Source: Fasciola hepatica
Lineage: Eukaryota > Platyhelminthes > Trematoda > Plagiorchiida > Fasciolidae
Assembly (NCBI GenBank): GCA_948099385.1
Contig: CANUEZ040000002.1
Location: 1,860,001-1,924,000 of the forward strand
Direction: 5' to 3'
DNA: 64,000 nucleotides
The stretch's first letter is position 1; the number at the start of each line of letters is the position of its first letter. The position numbers and the translations under genes are program-made. A model generated the notes under the pieces. The model did not search any database. It was not told where the DNA came from and was given only the letters and a program-made list of their open reading frames with translations. Shown piece after piece: positions 1 through 11,562 of this stretch.

Positions 1-745
1 AGTTCGCACCCTTTATAGTCAGTCTCCCCGTTACACCTCCCCAATTTCACAGCTCTTCTCGCGGCTGCATGCCCTGGGATTTCCACTGCTGGGAGCTGGT
101 TGGTATCTCATTGCTCTGCCCCTGTGCTTGCCAACTTTACTGAAGAGTTCCGCAGTTCTGTGTACTGCAACATTCTAGTTCCTTCCCAGGGCAATATCAC
201 AGTTTTTCCTCAAGGTAGTCAGAACTTTAGTGATATTAGCCGTGTGTTGCTCAGACTTACTTACCCCCTTATTTAGGACCCTCAATCCTTCTACCGTGCA
301 TGAGTCGGCAGAGCAGCAGCCGCCTGGTATCCCGGCCTTGTACCGGCGCTCTTTATGTCTACGGCTGTCGCTTCATGTCCATTGTGGCCCATAAATCAGG
401 CCAACTTTTCTTCTAAGAATTTATTTTTCCGGTCTTTTCTGACAACCTCTGCCACCCTGGTGGCTTTATTATATGACCTGGTTAGCCTTAAGCGTCACGG
501 GCAAGTCCAGCTGAGTTTAGCATATTCCCAATATAGCTGATAGTAGCTCTTGGTTAACTCCGGGAACTTCGTGTGGAACCATGTTTGACAGGTGAGGCAC
601 TGAATTCCCTCAGTGCCTGCCGACACATTCCTTTCAGAACACCGAGGCCTTCCATACTGTTCATCTACCCCGTCTGTTCAATCTGGCTTTTCACAGGATA
701 CGGGTTTTTTATTCGGCAGCTTGCCCTTGTCGCCAGTCTAACCGA
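1..745. other. Unassigned flank
   Basis: I see no recognisable gene, RNA or mobile element here. The short open frames (around 60 codons) have no motif I can name and are of chance length. It is the original left flank of the LINE-E insertion site described next. Confidence 0.4.
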
Positions 746-1283
746 AAAAGAGAGGTAAAATGGGTAAGCTGAAATATATCTAGCAAGAATGATTTCAGAC
801 TGGGGTCAATTAATAAGGAGGAGACTAACCGATTGGCGTATCATTACAAGCTGGCTCACCTTGCAGTGGTTCTTGTCGCTGGACACAATCTTTCACTGTT
901 AATAGCTCCTTTTTCGTTGATTTGGTGTTACCCCCTTCTTTCCGGCGGTCAGTTTTCAATGATTCTGCCGAACAAGTATATTTATTTCTTCTCTCGGCTT
1001 TTCAAACAGCTCAAAGTTGAGGTGTAGCACAGTAATAAATACCAGTAATAGATAAATACATGGTCTCAAACCTGGAAAGCAAAGGAGACTGAAATAACCT
1101 GATTTTGAGTCACGATGACCTCGGCCTGGCCTAGCGAACTGAGGCTGTGCTCTCTGGAGCAAGGCAAAGTAAGGAGACCCCATTGAAGCATTCAGGATTA
1201 TGAGAGGCTTCTCGGACTTGAGAGGATTTCCGCAGCCCCCGACAAGCACCGATGATAGGCCCGGAAGACACCAGCTGGAGCTT
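746..1283. repeat. 538-bp direct repeat, left copy (putative giant target-site duplication)
   Basis: This block is repeated at 3919-4456 with a constant offset of 3173 and only a few substitutions (for example gcgtat/gcgtgt near 841 and ggagcaagg/ggaacaagg near 1160). The two copies abut the two ends of a minus-strand LINE-E fragment exactly: similarity stops at 1283, where the element's A/T-rich 3' tail begins, and resumes at 3919, where its truncated 5' end lies. That is the geometry of a target-site duplication, but hundreds of bases long. Open frames inside (such as the minus-strand one ending at 956) are not recognised as genes. Confidence 0.85.
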
Positions 1284-3918
1284 CTTTTTTTAATAATAAT
1301 AATTGTATATTTCGGATGTGCCCGAAGCATGCTGGAATGCATGATCAGATGATTATAGTGATGCCGGAATGACAATTCACAAAAGGGTACAACAAGTGCA
1401 TGCAGAGTATCAGAGAGAGTGTTACAGTGAACTAAAACTGTAGTAATGCCCGGCAAATTTGAAGGTCAGGGTCGAATGATGTCAGTTGGTCTGGAGTACA
1501 TGCATAAGTGGTATATAAAATAATTACCACTAGTGGAAATTCGAACATATTCAAAGGAAATGTTTTTGGTGCGCTACAGAATATGAGAGGCATATGGATA
1601 GAAATCTCGTCGAAGCGTTCGGTGACTTATTCACTTTACTACAGGTATGTCAAGAAGTATTAACATGGAAATATTTCAGTCTGCAAAGATGGTGGTATAT
1701 AAAGTGGTGGCTTTATACTGGAGGAATCATTTATGTTGCAAACAATTGCGTATTTCTTGGGAGGGATACTACCAGAGTGATGGTGGCAGGGAACGGCCGG
1801 AGGAAAACAGGTGAGCGTGCGGCAAATTGTTAACTTTATGTAGGGTTGGTATGAAATTTCAGAGCGGAAGTGGAAGACTAATCAATATTGACCGTGTGGT
1901 TATATCCATTATACAGGTGTTCAGTTCTGCGAGAGGAAAGGTAAAGTAATCCACAGATAAGTTTACGTCAATAGATGAATGCTGTGTGGTATGTACCATG
2001 CAAAAATGACAGATCAATAAAACTGCACAGGTATATCGCGGGAAGCGGCCGTGGATCAACGAATATAGAAATAAAATGTATCGGCCGGTGCAGATAGTGG
2101 TGTGATTTAGAGGCTGCATACGGGGTCAGTTTCGGTTATATAACACGAATGCAACATCTGGAAGATCAAAGGTCTCGATAACGGTGATGGTATAGTAAGT
2201 AGACGGTGAGTGTCACATTTCTAATGACCAATTTGACAGGTGTAACAAATGATGGGAACGGAGCGGCGATGCAGTATGGGAAGTGTATCGAAGACGTCTA
2301 ATCGTGGAGTGAACGCAGTGATCTGCAGAGCCCGAACACTCGATGCAACAGCATTGCGGCCGCGATCGGATGGACCGATGAAGAGTGCTGCCCACTGGAG
2401 GACTACTGAAAGATATGTCAGCGCAGGACGTTGTTTTTTTTGGTGACCGATGAATCAATGAACAGTGACAATAAAGGTGCCAGTGTCTGAACAGTATTAG
2501 CGGGTTCTAACACGGAACGGGCAGGATGACATATGGGATTAAAATGAGTTGTATGAATGCAGTGAGATCGAGTAGTCCAGGTTCAAGAAGTCCGATGGCG
2601 GGAATCTTGGGGAAAGCGATCGTGAGACGGGCGAAAATGAAGTTGTGTGTAAATCTCGTTTGTCCTGTCCAGCAAGAGAGGGTCCAAGTTATTCCTGGGA
2701 AGTGGAAGGCGACAATCGTCCTTAGGGTGCAGGTTCTGAAAACAAAACGGAGAGGGCTGCAGTCTGGCAATTCTACCAGCTGTGGGTTAGGGGAGAAAGA
2801 CAGAACACCAATATCATGCCAGTAACAGAAATGGGTGGTCGCGACGTTGAGGTCTTGTTTTTTGGATTAAACAACATACGGAAAGCGAAGAAGACCGGTA
2901 CTAGCGACTAATTCTTGTGAGGCTTAGTGAGAGTTACCAAAAACGCAAGGAAGCGAGAATAGGCGACACTGGGGGCAAATACTTATGTGTAGTTCGACGA
3001 ATGGTTTATGGAAGACCACATCGATTGTGGCGATTCGTTCATCGGAACGAGGCCTGGAATCTTGTGTGTTGAAATAGGGTCTCAATGAGTAAGTAGTTGA
3101 AGCGTGGATGAGACTGGTACCTTGAGGACCATATTATATATGCTGCTATGTATTTTCTAGCATTATAAATGCTCTTATACCTGGCGGCAGCTGATAAAAA
3201 AAGAACCTAACCGACTATGGTAAAATCTGACAGCATGAAAAAAGAATCACCGGAGTAACGGTGGCCAGTAGGGGGTCGTGGTCAGAAGCGTTGAAAATAG
3301 GAAGTGGCTAGACAAACACGTGGAGTGTGCTGTTGACAGTCATGGAGTATAGGTTGGACTGCTTTTATTTGCTAACTATAATGCAGAATGCTCCTTACCA
3401 TCCGTTGGTAATAACTGTCTACTGAACAAAGTTGTTAAGCTTTTGGTTAGTATCCCAGACCCAGTTCGTAGGCTCGGGTAATAGACATGTAGGGATCATG
3501 CATTCGGATCAGTTTTTGGACAGTTAGATGTTTATTTATTTCTTTTTTGAATAATAAAGAGGCCGAAGACATTGACCTAAGTTGAGGTGGGAGTTTGTTC
3601 CAGAGGGAAGAATATTTAACAATAAAGAAGTTTGACCGCATCGCAGTCCTGGATACTGGAATCAAGACCATAGAGTCCCTATGTCGTAAAGAATAGTTGG
3701 AGGGAGTTTTGACCTGGGGGGTTGAATTGCAAGATGTACGTTTTACAATATTGCAAAAGAAAGACAGGTTTATTCGTAGACGGCGCAGCCATAGGGGCTC
3801 TAGGTGCAATATTTCACACCTTTCCATATAATTTAGGGCGAGGAATATCCTAGTAGTTGTTTGGTAAATCTACGTTGTACATTCTCAATTGCAAATCTGT
3901 CAATCTGCCGCATGTTAG
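1284..3918 (-). mobile_element. LINE-E (CR1-like) 3' fragment, 5'-truncated
   Basis: Read on the minus strand, the fragment starts inside the reverse-transcriptase C-terminal region (residues NMRQ, near 3912), runs through the stop at 3447, and continues through a 2.16-kb 3' untranslated region to a TTA-rich tail at about 1290-1300. The terminal sequence (tgatcatgc ... gaaatatac then TTA repeats) matches the ends of the LINE-E copies ending at 23417, 30956 and 7963. A CTGG-N8-CCAG hairpin lies at 2764-2779. Elements of this clade move by target-primed reverse transcription, and 5' truncation is typical. It cannot be autonomous. Confidence 0.8.
3447..3915 (-). pseudogene. LINE-E ORF2 C-terminal remnant
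   Basis: The open part (3447-3827) encodes the post-RT C-terminal domain of a CR1-like ORF2. Recognisable blocks are LEPLWLRRLRINLSFF, RSNFFIVKYSSLWNKLP and the terminal ITRAYELGLGY, which align with DPLWLRRIRNNLLFF, RSNFFINKYASLWNKLP and RAQAFEVRIGY of the intact copy ending at 21488. Between 3828 and about 3912 homology continues (NMRQ, ENVQR, FTKQLLGYSSP) in another frame, so at least one frameshift is present. No catalytic RT motif survives in the truncated piece. Confidence 0.8.
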
Positions 3919-4456
3919 AAAAGAGGGGTAAAATGGGTAAGCTGAAATATATCTAGCAAGAATGATTTCAGACTGGGGTCAATTAATAAGGAGGAGACTA
4001 ACCGATTGGCGTGTCATTACAAGCTGGCTCACCTTGCAGTGGTTCTTGTCGCTGGACACAATCTTTCACTGTTAATAGCTCCTTTTTCGTTGATTTGGTG
4101 TTACCCCCTTCTTTCCGGCGGTCAGTTTTCAATGATTCTGCCGAACAAGTATATTTATTTCTTCTCTCGGCTTTTCAAACAGCTCAAAGTTGAGGTGTAG
4201 CACAGTAATAAATACCAGTAATAGATAAATACATGGTCTCAAACCTGGAAAGCAAAGGAGACTGAAATAACCTGATTTTGAGTCACGATGACCTCGGCCT
4301 GGCCTAGCGAACTGAGGCTGTGCTCTCTGGAACAAGGCAAAGTAAGGAGACCCCATTGAAGCATTCAGGATTATGAGAGGCTTCTCGGACTTGAGAGGAT
4401 TTCCGCAGCCCCCGACAAGCACCGATGATAGGCCCGGAAGACACCAGCTGGAGCTT
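3919..4456. repeat. 538-bp direct repeat, right copy
   Basis: Right-hand copy of 746-1283. It starts (aaaagagggg taaaatggg) directly at the 5' truncation point of the LINE-E fragment and ends at 4456 (cagctggagctt), after which the two flanks diverge completely. See the left copy and the matching finding. Confidence 0.85.
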
Positions 4457-6078
4457 GTGAAACACCATTGCAATACGGTTTTTAGAAAGGGTTTTTCTCC
4501 AGAACAGTACTAAATCGATGTAATAAAATTCCGACCTCGGAATTAGAGATTCAAACGGTCGTTTATTTCAAGAGAAAGTCAGAAGTCCATTGGGACAGCT
4601 TGTTTGAACGTCCAGTGTAGAAAGACAAATTACCTCATGACCCCATGAGACCCAGAACACGCAGCGCTTGAAGCTACAGCAAAAAGGGTTTTCACCAGGA
4701 GACAAAATACTTGGGCCGTGCGGCAACGCTCGTGTGTTGGTGATGCTAAAATCCAGCTTCGCTCGCCAACATTCAAAGGCGAACTGAAGCCCAGTTTCAT
4801 AGGCTAGACAGACAAAATTGAGTGTGCCTATCGTCACACCTGTCTTCCACACTTTCGCACGACGCCACTACGGACTGAAACGCCTATGGCCACCCACACG
4901 GCCCAATCGCTGCGGCATGTGAGGCCCGACCATGTGGGAAGTAACTGGTATAAATCAAAACACAAGACAGCTGAGTGCCACCCCCTTTGCCCTTCCCAAA
5001 AGATTCACTATAATGAAGCTGTGATCCCCGGCCGGACAAATTGTTCCTACGAAACCAAAAAGACAGGCCGATGTGTTGTAGTCCCCAGTTGACCCCTATC
5101 CTAATAAATTGCTTTCAGAATGTGATGTGATAAGGGGAGCCAGCAAGCCCAGGTCGCGGCCGCTGACAAAAAATAAGTTTCGATACTGAACCACCAAAGA
5201 ATATGTGGTTTTGGAGAGTCCTCGAGGGCATTAAGGAAGTCTAATGCCTAAAAATCAAAGGTCAGGAAAAGAAAAATATGATGTAAGCTCCCGGAAAGAT
5301 GGGTACAGGTCTCTGCCTCTGGCATCACAAAATACGAGGCAATATACTGTTTACAACCTCCTATCGCACAACTGGTCCTCGATCTATTTCGGAATCAAAC
5401 TGAGTATATAGCAGAGATTGGCTTTTGTCGCGTTGCAGGTGGAGTCCTGGTACGGTGAACTGTCCTGTATCTGACTGAAGCCGCCATCGTTGCCACCTCT
5501 AACCACATTCCAAATCGTTGAATATCCCTTCCCCGCTTTCCTCTTCTTCCATGCGTTATTATTTTATACTTCATTACCATTATTGATTTTCTGTTTTTTT
5601 CCTTTCTTCTTCCTTATTCCTAGCTTTCCAAGTTTACCACCACAGCCCCAGTCGTGTTTATAGACGCAGAAAAAATAGAAAGCCTTCAGTGTCATCCACC
5701 TAGGCGCCACTCCGGCAGTCTAGAGACAGGACTAAAGTATTTGAGCTTTAGGTCTCCCTTCGGTGAAGTCTACATTTCGTGCTGCCATGTCCCTTAGTTC
5801 AGTGGGGTCAGAGGCCGCTTGTATTTCTACCGGCGTTCTCTTGTTTTTCGAAGGAGGAAATGGATGGCTAGACAACTAGAAACCTGTCGCGCTGTGGTGA
5901 CTACCGGGACGAACGCTGTGTTTCTGCTTTTCTGTTGCAGCATGTGAGGATATCTGGAGCCTCAGATGCAAGAAATGGGATGCAAGTTTGGCTTAAGCCT
6001 CCATATCCAGAGACCTGATCTGATCTGATACGCCTGCACTACTTCAAGTCTTCAAGGCTTAAGACCTGACCAACCTTG
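4457..6078. other. Unassigned spacer
   Basis: About 1.6 kb with no recognised coding homology on either strand. Short frames at 4568-4852 (-), 4886-5092 (+) and 5395-5580 (-) lack motifs and plausible splice context. A pyrimidine-rich stretch lies at about 5580-5640. I see no RNA gene. Confidence 0.4.
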
Positions 6079-6635
6079 TGGTGTGAGTTGCTTCGCGGTT
6101 GGAATTTTGAAGTGCTCCGTTCTGTCCCCATTTGTTTTCCCTGGTAGTGAAGTAACAGTATTTATTGCGACATACTCCAGAACAAGGGGGCATGGGAAGA
6201 AGCTGGCGAAAGTTCGGTCCAGGCCGATAGCTACGTCTCACTTCTTTAGCAATATGGTGGTTAGCTACCAAAATAGACTGCAGCAAGGGGAAGTAAAACT
6301 GGGTAAAGTGCGGGTATTCAGGGTTGCCCTAGATCATCAAGGGAATGAGATCTCTTCTGACAGGGAAGTTTGAGCACGTAGCTGGACAGAGGATGTGATG
6401 TGTTTAGTTATTGAACCTTTCCACGGCAATAGAATGTTCGAGATGCCTAATTACCCTCGCAGTTGACGTGCGACAATGTTTTACGTTTCCCTTCCATTTT
6501 TAGTCGGGGCTCGAGGAAACAAACTGCGCAGTGACATGTGCCTACCTGGTGCGCATACCATCGACAGAATTCCGGACTCTCGACTGGCAGTGCCATTGTC
6601 TATTTTGTGCAAACAGAACTGAACTGAACTGAAAC
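6079..6635 (+). mobile_element. LINE-A copy, 3' end with (GAACT)n tail
   Basis: From about 6168 the sequence matches the 3' end of the LINE-A copy at 33884-35545: the last about 65 codons of ORF2 (SRTRGHGKKLAKVRSRP, SHFFSNMVVSYQNRL), a stop at 6371-6373, a shared 3' UTR, and a tail of GAACT units at 6616-6634. Bases 6079-6130 (gtgtgagttgcttcgcgg...) resemble 13295-13330, which I take as the 5' end of a LINE of this group. The copy may therefore be internally deleted rather than simply truncated; that reading is inferential. Confidence 0.7.
6168..6373 (+). pseudogene. LINE-A ORF2 C-terminal remnant
   Basis: The last residues of a CR1-like ORF2, aligned with DSRTRGHEKELIKARSR and SHFFSNRVVNSWNGLP at 35017-35130. 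The tryptophan of the conserved NSWN-type motif is changed (SYQNRL), and no RT catalytic region is present. It ends in a TGA followed by the LINE-A 3' UTR. Confidence 0.65.
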
Positions 6636-7962
6636 TCAAGACAACAGCCGGAAAATTCCACAGCTATGTGCAATCGAAAAGCTCAGCAAAGAATGCCGTA
6701 GGCCTACTATCCACCAGGGACCACGGTATTGTCACTGATGACCAAGGCAAAGCAGACGCCCTGAGGGAATACTTTGGTAGTGTACATATGATAGATAGTG
6801 GGTTACGAGTAAATCTGGCTCTGGAGCATCAGCCTCTGCAGCTAAACGGGCCAAATCTCTCGGAGGAAAGCGTGCGTAAGTACCTACGGGAATTGAACAG
6901 CCACAAGCCAGCGGGCCCAGATGGCATCCATCCAGCTATCATCAAGCCGTTGGCGGATATCATGGCTCCATCAAAATGCAGGCTGTACAGGTCCTCGTTG
7001 GATCGCAGCAAGCTACCTCAGTATTGGAAGGTCGCGGCAGTCGTGGCAATACACAAGAGTTGACCTAAGTTGGCTATGCAGAACTGCAGGCCAGTAAGCC
7101 CCCCATGTAAAGTCCTTGAGGAGATCATCCGTGCCCACATCGGCCAGCACTCACCGAAGAATTCCATGCTAAGTCCAGCCCAGCAGGGGTTCCTGGAAAG
7201 ATCTTGTCTGGCCAATCTCTTATGCTTCTTAGATGAAGTAATCCGACAACTGGACGAAGGTCAGCAAGTTGAGGTATGCTACCTCGACTTTAGCATGGCT
7301 TTCGACCCCCTGAATCATCTTCCTTTGCTGTGTAAGATTGAGATGTTGGGTATGCGTGGGTCAGTTCGTAAGTGGCGGGTAGGCTTAGCCTCCTACGGGA
7401 CGTTTTACGTCCGGCGCGCGGCCCTCTGCTCTTCCTCATCTTCATGAACCACCTAGCACATGAGCTCAAAAACCCAACTTTATATTTGCCGATGGTATCA
7501 AAATAGCTGAAGTAGAAATAGAACTAGGTATGTTAGCAGTGCAAAAATGGTCACGCAATCGGGACCACCCACTATACCTCGCCAAATGTCAATGCCCGAC
7601 CACAAATACAGGGGCCAATAAGAATGGTGTGGGATCGTTGCAAATGGCCTCTCAGGTCATAGACTTGAGCGTTATAATAGACACTAGCTTTAAGCAGTCA
7701 TTGCAGTGCACCGCAGCTGCCAGCATGGCCAGGAGAGAACTCTTTCGAGTTAGATCCATTATGTCGTGTGGAGAGCCGGAGATTTTCGTTCCCATTTACC
7801 AAGACATGGGTAGGTCGCACACGGAGTACTCCGTGCAGGCCTGCGCACCGTGCTACCAGAAACATATAGGTTGTCCAGAGAAAGTGCAGGGGATGGACAC
7901 AAGTTTGGTGAATGGGCAAGGGGGGTTTAGCCAAGCAGAGCGCCTCCGTGCCCCGGATCTGT
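6636..7962 (+). mobile_element. Chimaeric LINE-A/LINE-B copy, left part
   Basis: Starts immediately after the GAACT tail of the previous copy, inside the RT linker region (HSYVQSKSSAKNAVGLLST). Up to about 7402 it tracks LINE-A (NYRPVSLTS-like, LLCFLDEV, QVEVCYLDFS). From about 7415 it tracks LINE-B (gccctctgctcttcc, then KIAEVEIELGMLAVQKW), with about 80 bp missing at the switch. It is broken at 7962 by a minus-strand LINE-E and resumes at 11563. The final 3' UTR and tail (12052-12070) are LINE-B type. Confidence 0.75.
6650..7962 (+). pseudogene. Chimaeric CR1-like reverse transcriptase, decayed
   Basis: RT blocks are readable: KPAGPDGIHPAIIKPLA, VAAVVAIHKS, PVSPPCKVLEEIIRAHI, LLCFLDEVIRQLDEGQ and YLDFSMAFDPLNH. 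An in-frame TGA lies at 7061-7063. The frame changes at the A/B junction near 7410. The catalytic FADD box reads FADG near 7490, so one metal-binding aspartate is lost. After the junction the sequence follows LINE-B, including a segment (VIDLSVIIDTSFKQSLQ ... MARRELFRVRS) that the LINE-B copy at 33.2 kb has deleted. Confidence 0.75.
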
Positions 7963-10359
7963 TAGTATAGTATAGTATATTTCTTGACCGTGGTCAATAC
8001 ACATGCACAAGGCAAGATCAGAGTATACAGCAGTACATGTCAATGTGAGGTATTCACAGATTCTAAATTTATAAATCACACAGCAACCGAAATACACCAG
8101 TAAAGTCATGTAGTGTTTGAGTGAACAAAAGTGGTAATGGTTGAGGCGGGAATTCCGAATCGGTTTCGAAATCGCTGGAGGACGGTGTGGATAGCTGAAC
8201 AGTCGTGGGATTGCTGATATAAGCGACAAATGGACGGTCACTAACGAGTAACCGGGCGGAAGAGATGCCAAAGAACATTGTTAGAGGTAAAGCAAGCGTG
8301 GGTCTTTTAAAGTGCAGTCAGAGATACCAGCGGAATATTGGACACTGATCCAGCATTGGGTAACTAATTGTGGAGGAGGCATGTGAAATAAAGGCAAGTG
8401 AGTCAAAGGTGATAATAAAACGGAGCTTTTGTGCAGGTGATTACAGTGTCATGTGGAAATTCAAATGAAGGCAAAAAGCTTCGCAGGGACTTCAGTGAAC
8501 TTTTAAAGAGCATGAATGGTGCATGGACGTATAACGGACTTTTAAAGAAAAGAAAAGCCGTCAATGAAACGGATTAGTGGAGACAAAACGTCAATGGTTC
8601 TGCTAGGCAGAAGTTGGAAGGGTGTAAATGTTTTTGTATGTGATAGAAAATTGTTAACCAAATTATGGTTGGCTGCAGATGGCTGGTATTCTGTTTCTTA
8701 AAGACCTTGGTTGCAGGGGGTGGCAGGTAGAGTGCTGAGGGAAGCAGGTAAAAAAGGGCTGGTTTGACGAAGTTGACAGCTGCGAAGGCTGGGTTCCGGC
8801 CATTGGTTTCGTACTGCAACACGGGAAGAATTTGAACTGTTGGGTTGGATTATTTGGGAATAAACGTTGAGCGGATGTGTTGATGGTTGGTGTCAGGAAT
8901 CACCTCTGCGATCCGGTGAGACTTTCATGAGGTTTTGTTAAAACGTGTACGGTGCCCCATGTAACGTCAGCAGGCGAGAGTATAGGTATAAACCATTGAT
9001 AAAATCGTTCAGTCCTTACGGTAATCCGGAATAAACGTCGATTCGGCCGATGGCTACCCAAGTAATCAATGCAATCTGGAAGAGATCAGGAGTGCGGCAG
9101 TCTGGAGAATGTTCCAGCTGTGGGTTATGATTATCGTTTTTATGGAAGCAAGAAAATGAAAATTTTGTTATCCGAACAGTTAGTTATCGTTTGGCTAGTG
9201 GACCGCTCTATTAGGGATCCCTAGACGGAGACTGGTAGCTTTCTAGGGTAGTTGGGTGATAGTAGAGATTTGGGGCGATATGAGGTAGGCGGTGGATGAG
9301 GAGAGGGTGTCCGTTTGGGAACCAGGAATAAAACAATAGTAGAGAGTATGGTCTGGAAGAAGAATGAGAAAATAGGAAGATAACAGTCTGGTCAGTTCAC
9401 CAGCTGTGGTCGAGGACGGCAAACAGTAAAAAAGGAGAAAAACACTGAGTGTAAAAATGAGGATTTTTCATGTGGCGGCAAACGTGCTGGTATTCGGCAG
9501 GGGCAGACGGATTCCGGTTGGAATGGGGTCTCAACTTACCATGAGCATATGCGCAGAGAAGTGAAGCCTAGTTACTAAGGAATGGTAATTCGTGTGGCAA
9601 GGCTTCAGTGTACGAGAAAGGCGCAAAAAAGCAGGATGGGACGGCTGAGTTCTAGCCTGAGCCAGGAATTAAGTAAGAGCGAGCACCCATCGCTAAAGGA
9701 CGGAGCGGTTCTATTTATATATATGCAAATTGTGTTGTAAAATGGCACAATCTAGTTAGGAAGGGGGACAAGTGAATGGAGCATACCCAAGGTATATATA
9801 TATATATATTGATGTATAGGTGGGTGCGATCATCGGACGGGTCATGCAAAAGCGGTCGGACGCAAAAGACTATGGCAAGGAAAGTGAGATAGAGTGACGC
9901 AGCTGAGGATCAACGGTTACCGGAAAGAAGAACAAAAGTTAAGCACGGGCTCATCGGTGCGGCGGATCCCAAAGGCACATTGAGGCCATGAAACGTGAGA
10001 CTAAAAGGGAAACGCCTTAGTGTGTCTAAAACTTTCAATGGGAAAGTTGGTATTTCTCCTAGAGTAGTCATTGAGGAGGAGTTAAGACCAAGTTCTGCAT
10101 GAAATTACAGAAGAACCTTAGCTGGGGGATAGGGTGGGAGCAGAAAAGGTAACGTCATAACTGGGTGTTGAGTTCAGTTAGTGAGTCACGCTAAGTAGGA
10201 TGAATCAGACTGGATTTTCCAGTTCGAAATCGCAGGGGTGGTGAGGGAAGTATATGTGGTGGGATCCGGTGCGGAAGAGAGGCATTGTAAGCTAAGAGAT
10301 ATTGAGGAGCGTTGAGTTACTCACCGTGCTTGTGTTAATAATTATAGGACAGTAGTGAG

Positions 10360-10525
10360 TATATATACATATATATATATAGTATATAAAAATGTTATAT
10401 ATTTACACATTTATGTATATATATGAATAGGTATATATATATATATTGTATATAAAAATGTTATATATTTACACATATATATGTATATATATATGCATAT
10501 ATATGTATATATATAAATGTATACA
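10360..10525. repeat. AT-rich tandem array in LINE-E 3' UTR
   Basis: Alternating TA runs with a longer unit (gtatataaaaatgttatat followed by atttacacat) present twice, near 10380 and 10448. It lies wholly within the LINE-E 3' untranslated region, and the other LINE-E copies lack it at this size, so it looks like local microsatellite expansion. Confidence 0.8.
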
Positions 10526-11025
10526 GCTGAGAGGAGCGGAAGCCAGGATAAATAAGAAGATCAAGGAGTGAATTAGTGGGTGGTGGAAATTAATGTCTTA
10601 GGATAATTTGGTGCAGGGGGAAAGCATCATTGGCTAAAACCTTCAGCTAGAGAAGAGTTGTTTTACACGGCTGCCCTAGTACTATATGGCGAGGGAGCCA
10701 GTAATTGTTTAGACATGGTTGTGGAAACCGACTAGTGAATTAGATGAGGCAGGGATGTATAAGGGTTAGGTGATGGTAGGTGAACGTGGGTGAGTAGCGA
10801 GAACCGGCAGGCATCTAGATATTTATAGTTGTAAACGACAAAATCTATCCTTCTGCATTGTGGGTTATACGTAAAAAATAATAATAAATGGTGAGCCTAT
10901 CGTCTGTCGTTAGGCAGAAAATGGTAGGTTTGGAATATGGTGCCGTGATCCTAGTAGTTGAACCCGTTTTTGAAGGCCAGCTCGACGGATAGCAGAGAGC
11001 GGGAGGAGAGACTGAAGCTAGGGTT

Positions 11026-11562
11026 CTAAAGTTCGATGCCTTCTTCATAGGCTCGATCCTTAGATATGCTGGCGTTAGTCAAAGATAACATATGACTAAC
11101 GGTAAGTTGTGATTTAAGGGCATGGCTGAACTGGGTTATTGACGCACTTTTGCGAATGGTCCGAGGCAGCTTATTCCAAAGCTTTGAATATTTAATGAGA
11201 AAGAAGTTGGATCTGATTGCCAGCCTGGAATGTGGGATGGTCAGACTGAAGTCTCTGTGGCGCAGAGGGTAAGATGAGGGTAGGGAAAACTGTATAGATT
11301 TGGTAGAAGTGAACGCAGAGCAATGAATAAGTCTGTATAGAAAACACAAGTTAAGCCTGACATGTCTAAGCCATACGGGGTCAAGTTTTAATAGAATGCA
11401 TCGCTCTTTATAGCTCAGTGGAGAGGAATATCCCATTAGCTTCTTGGTAAAGGTGCGCTGGACTTTCTCCAGGCGTATTCTGTCAGATTTCAACATTCCA
11501 GAGAAGATTATGGGGCAGTATTCGAGGTGGGGTCTAGCATGGGATTGGTATGTAAGGAGGAT
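11026..11562 (-). pseudogene. LINE-E ORF2 C-terminal remnant
   Basis: An open frame covering the C-terminal part of a CR1-like ORF2: RPHLEYCPIIFSGM, EKVQRTFTKKLMGYSSP, DPVWLRHVRLNLCFLYRL, RSNFFLIKYSKLWNKLP and the end RAYEEGIEL. It aligns block for block with the intact ORF2 ending at 21488. The same frame stays open rightward to 11679, but beyond about 11562 it reads antisense through LINE-B, so those residues are not part of the protein. The RT core is missing. Confidence 0.8.

Larger units (their letters stand above)
7963..11562 (-). mobile_element. LINE-E (CR1-like) copy inserted into the chimaeric LINE
   Basis: The minus-strand 3' end is at 7963: reading the minus strand, a degenerate gaccacggtcaagaaatatac is followed by a short TATAC-repeat tail. 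The 5' end lies near 11562, inside ORF2. The 3' UTR is about 3.06 kb and holds two CTGG-N8-CCAG hairpins (9102-9117 and 9388-9403) and an AT-rich tandem array (10360-10525). The insertion splits a LINE-B codon run: ...RAPDL on the left, ...RRRFRTDLIE on the right, contiguous as RALDLVSMERRRICGDLIE at 33370-33420. I find no clear target duplication. Confidence 0.8.

Noticed and set aside
956..1456. 166-codon minus-strand frame
   Set aside because: It crosses the junction between the 538-bp repeat and the LINE-E tail, so it cannot be one gene; no motif.
7018..7215. Minus-strand frames opposite the LINE RTs (for example 7018-7215, 20453-20683, 61202-61465)
   Set aside because: Antisense shadows of recognisable RT coding sequence.
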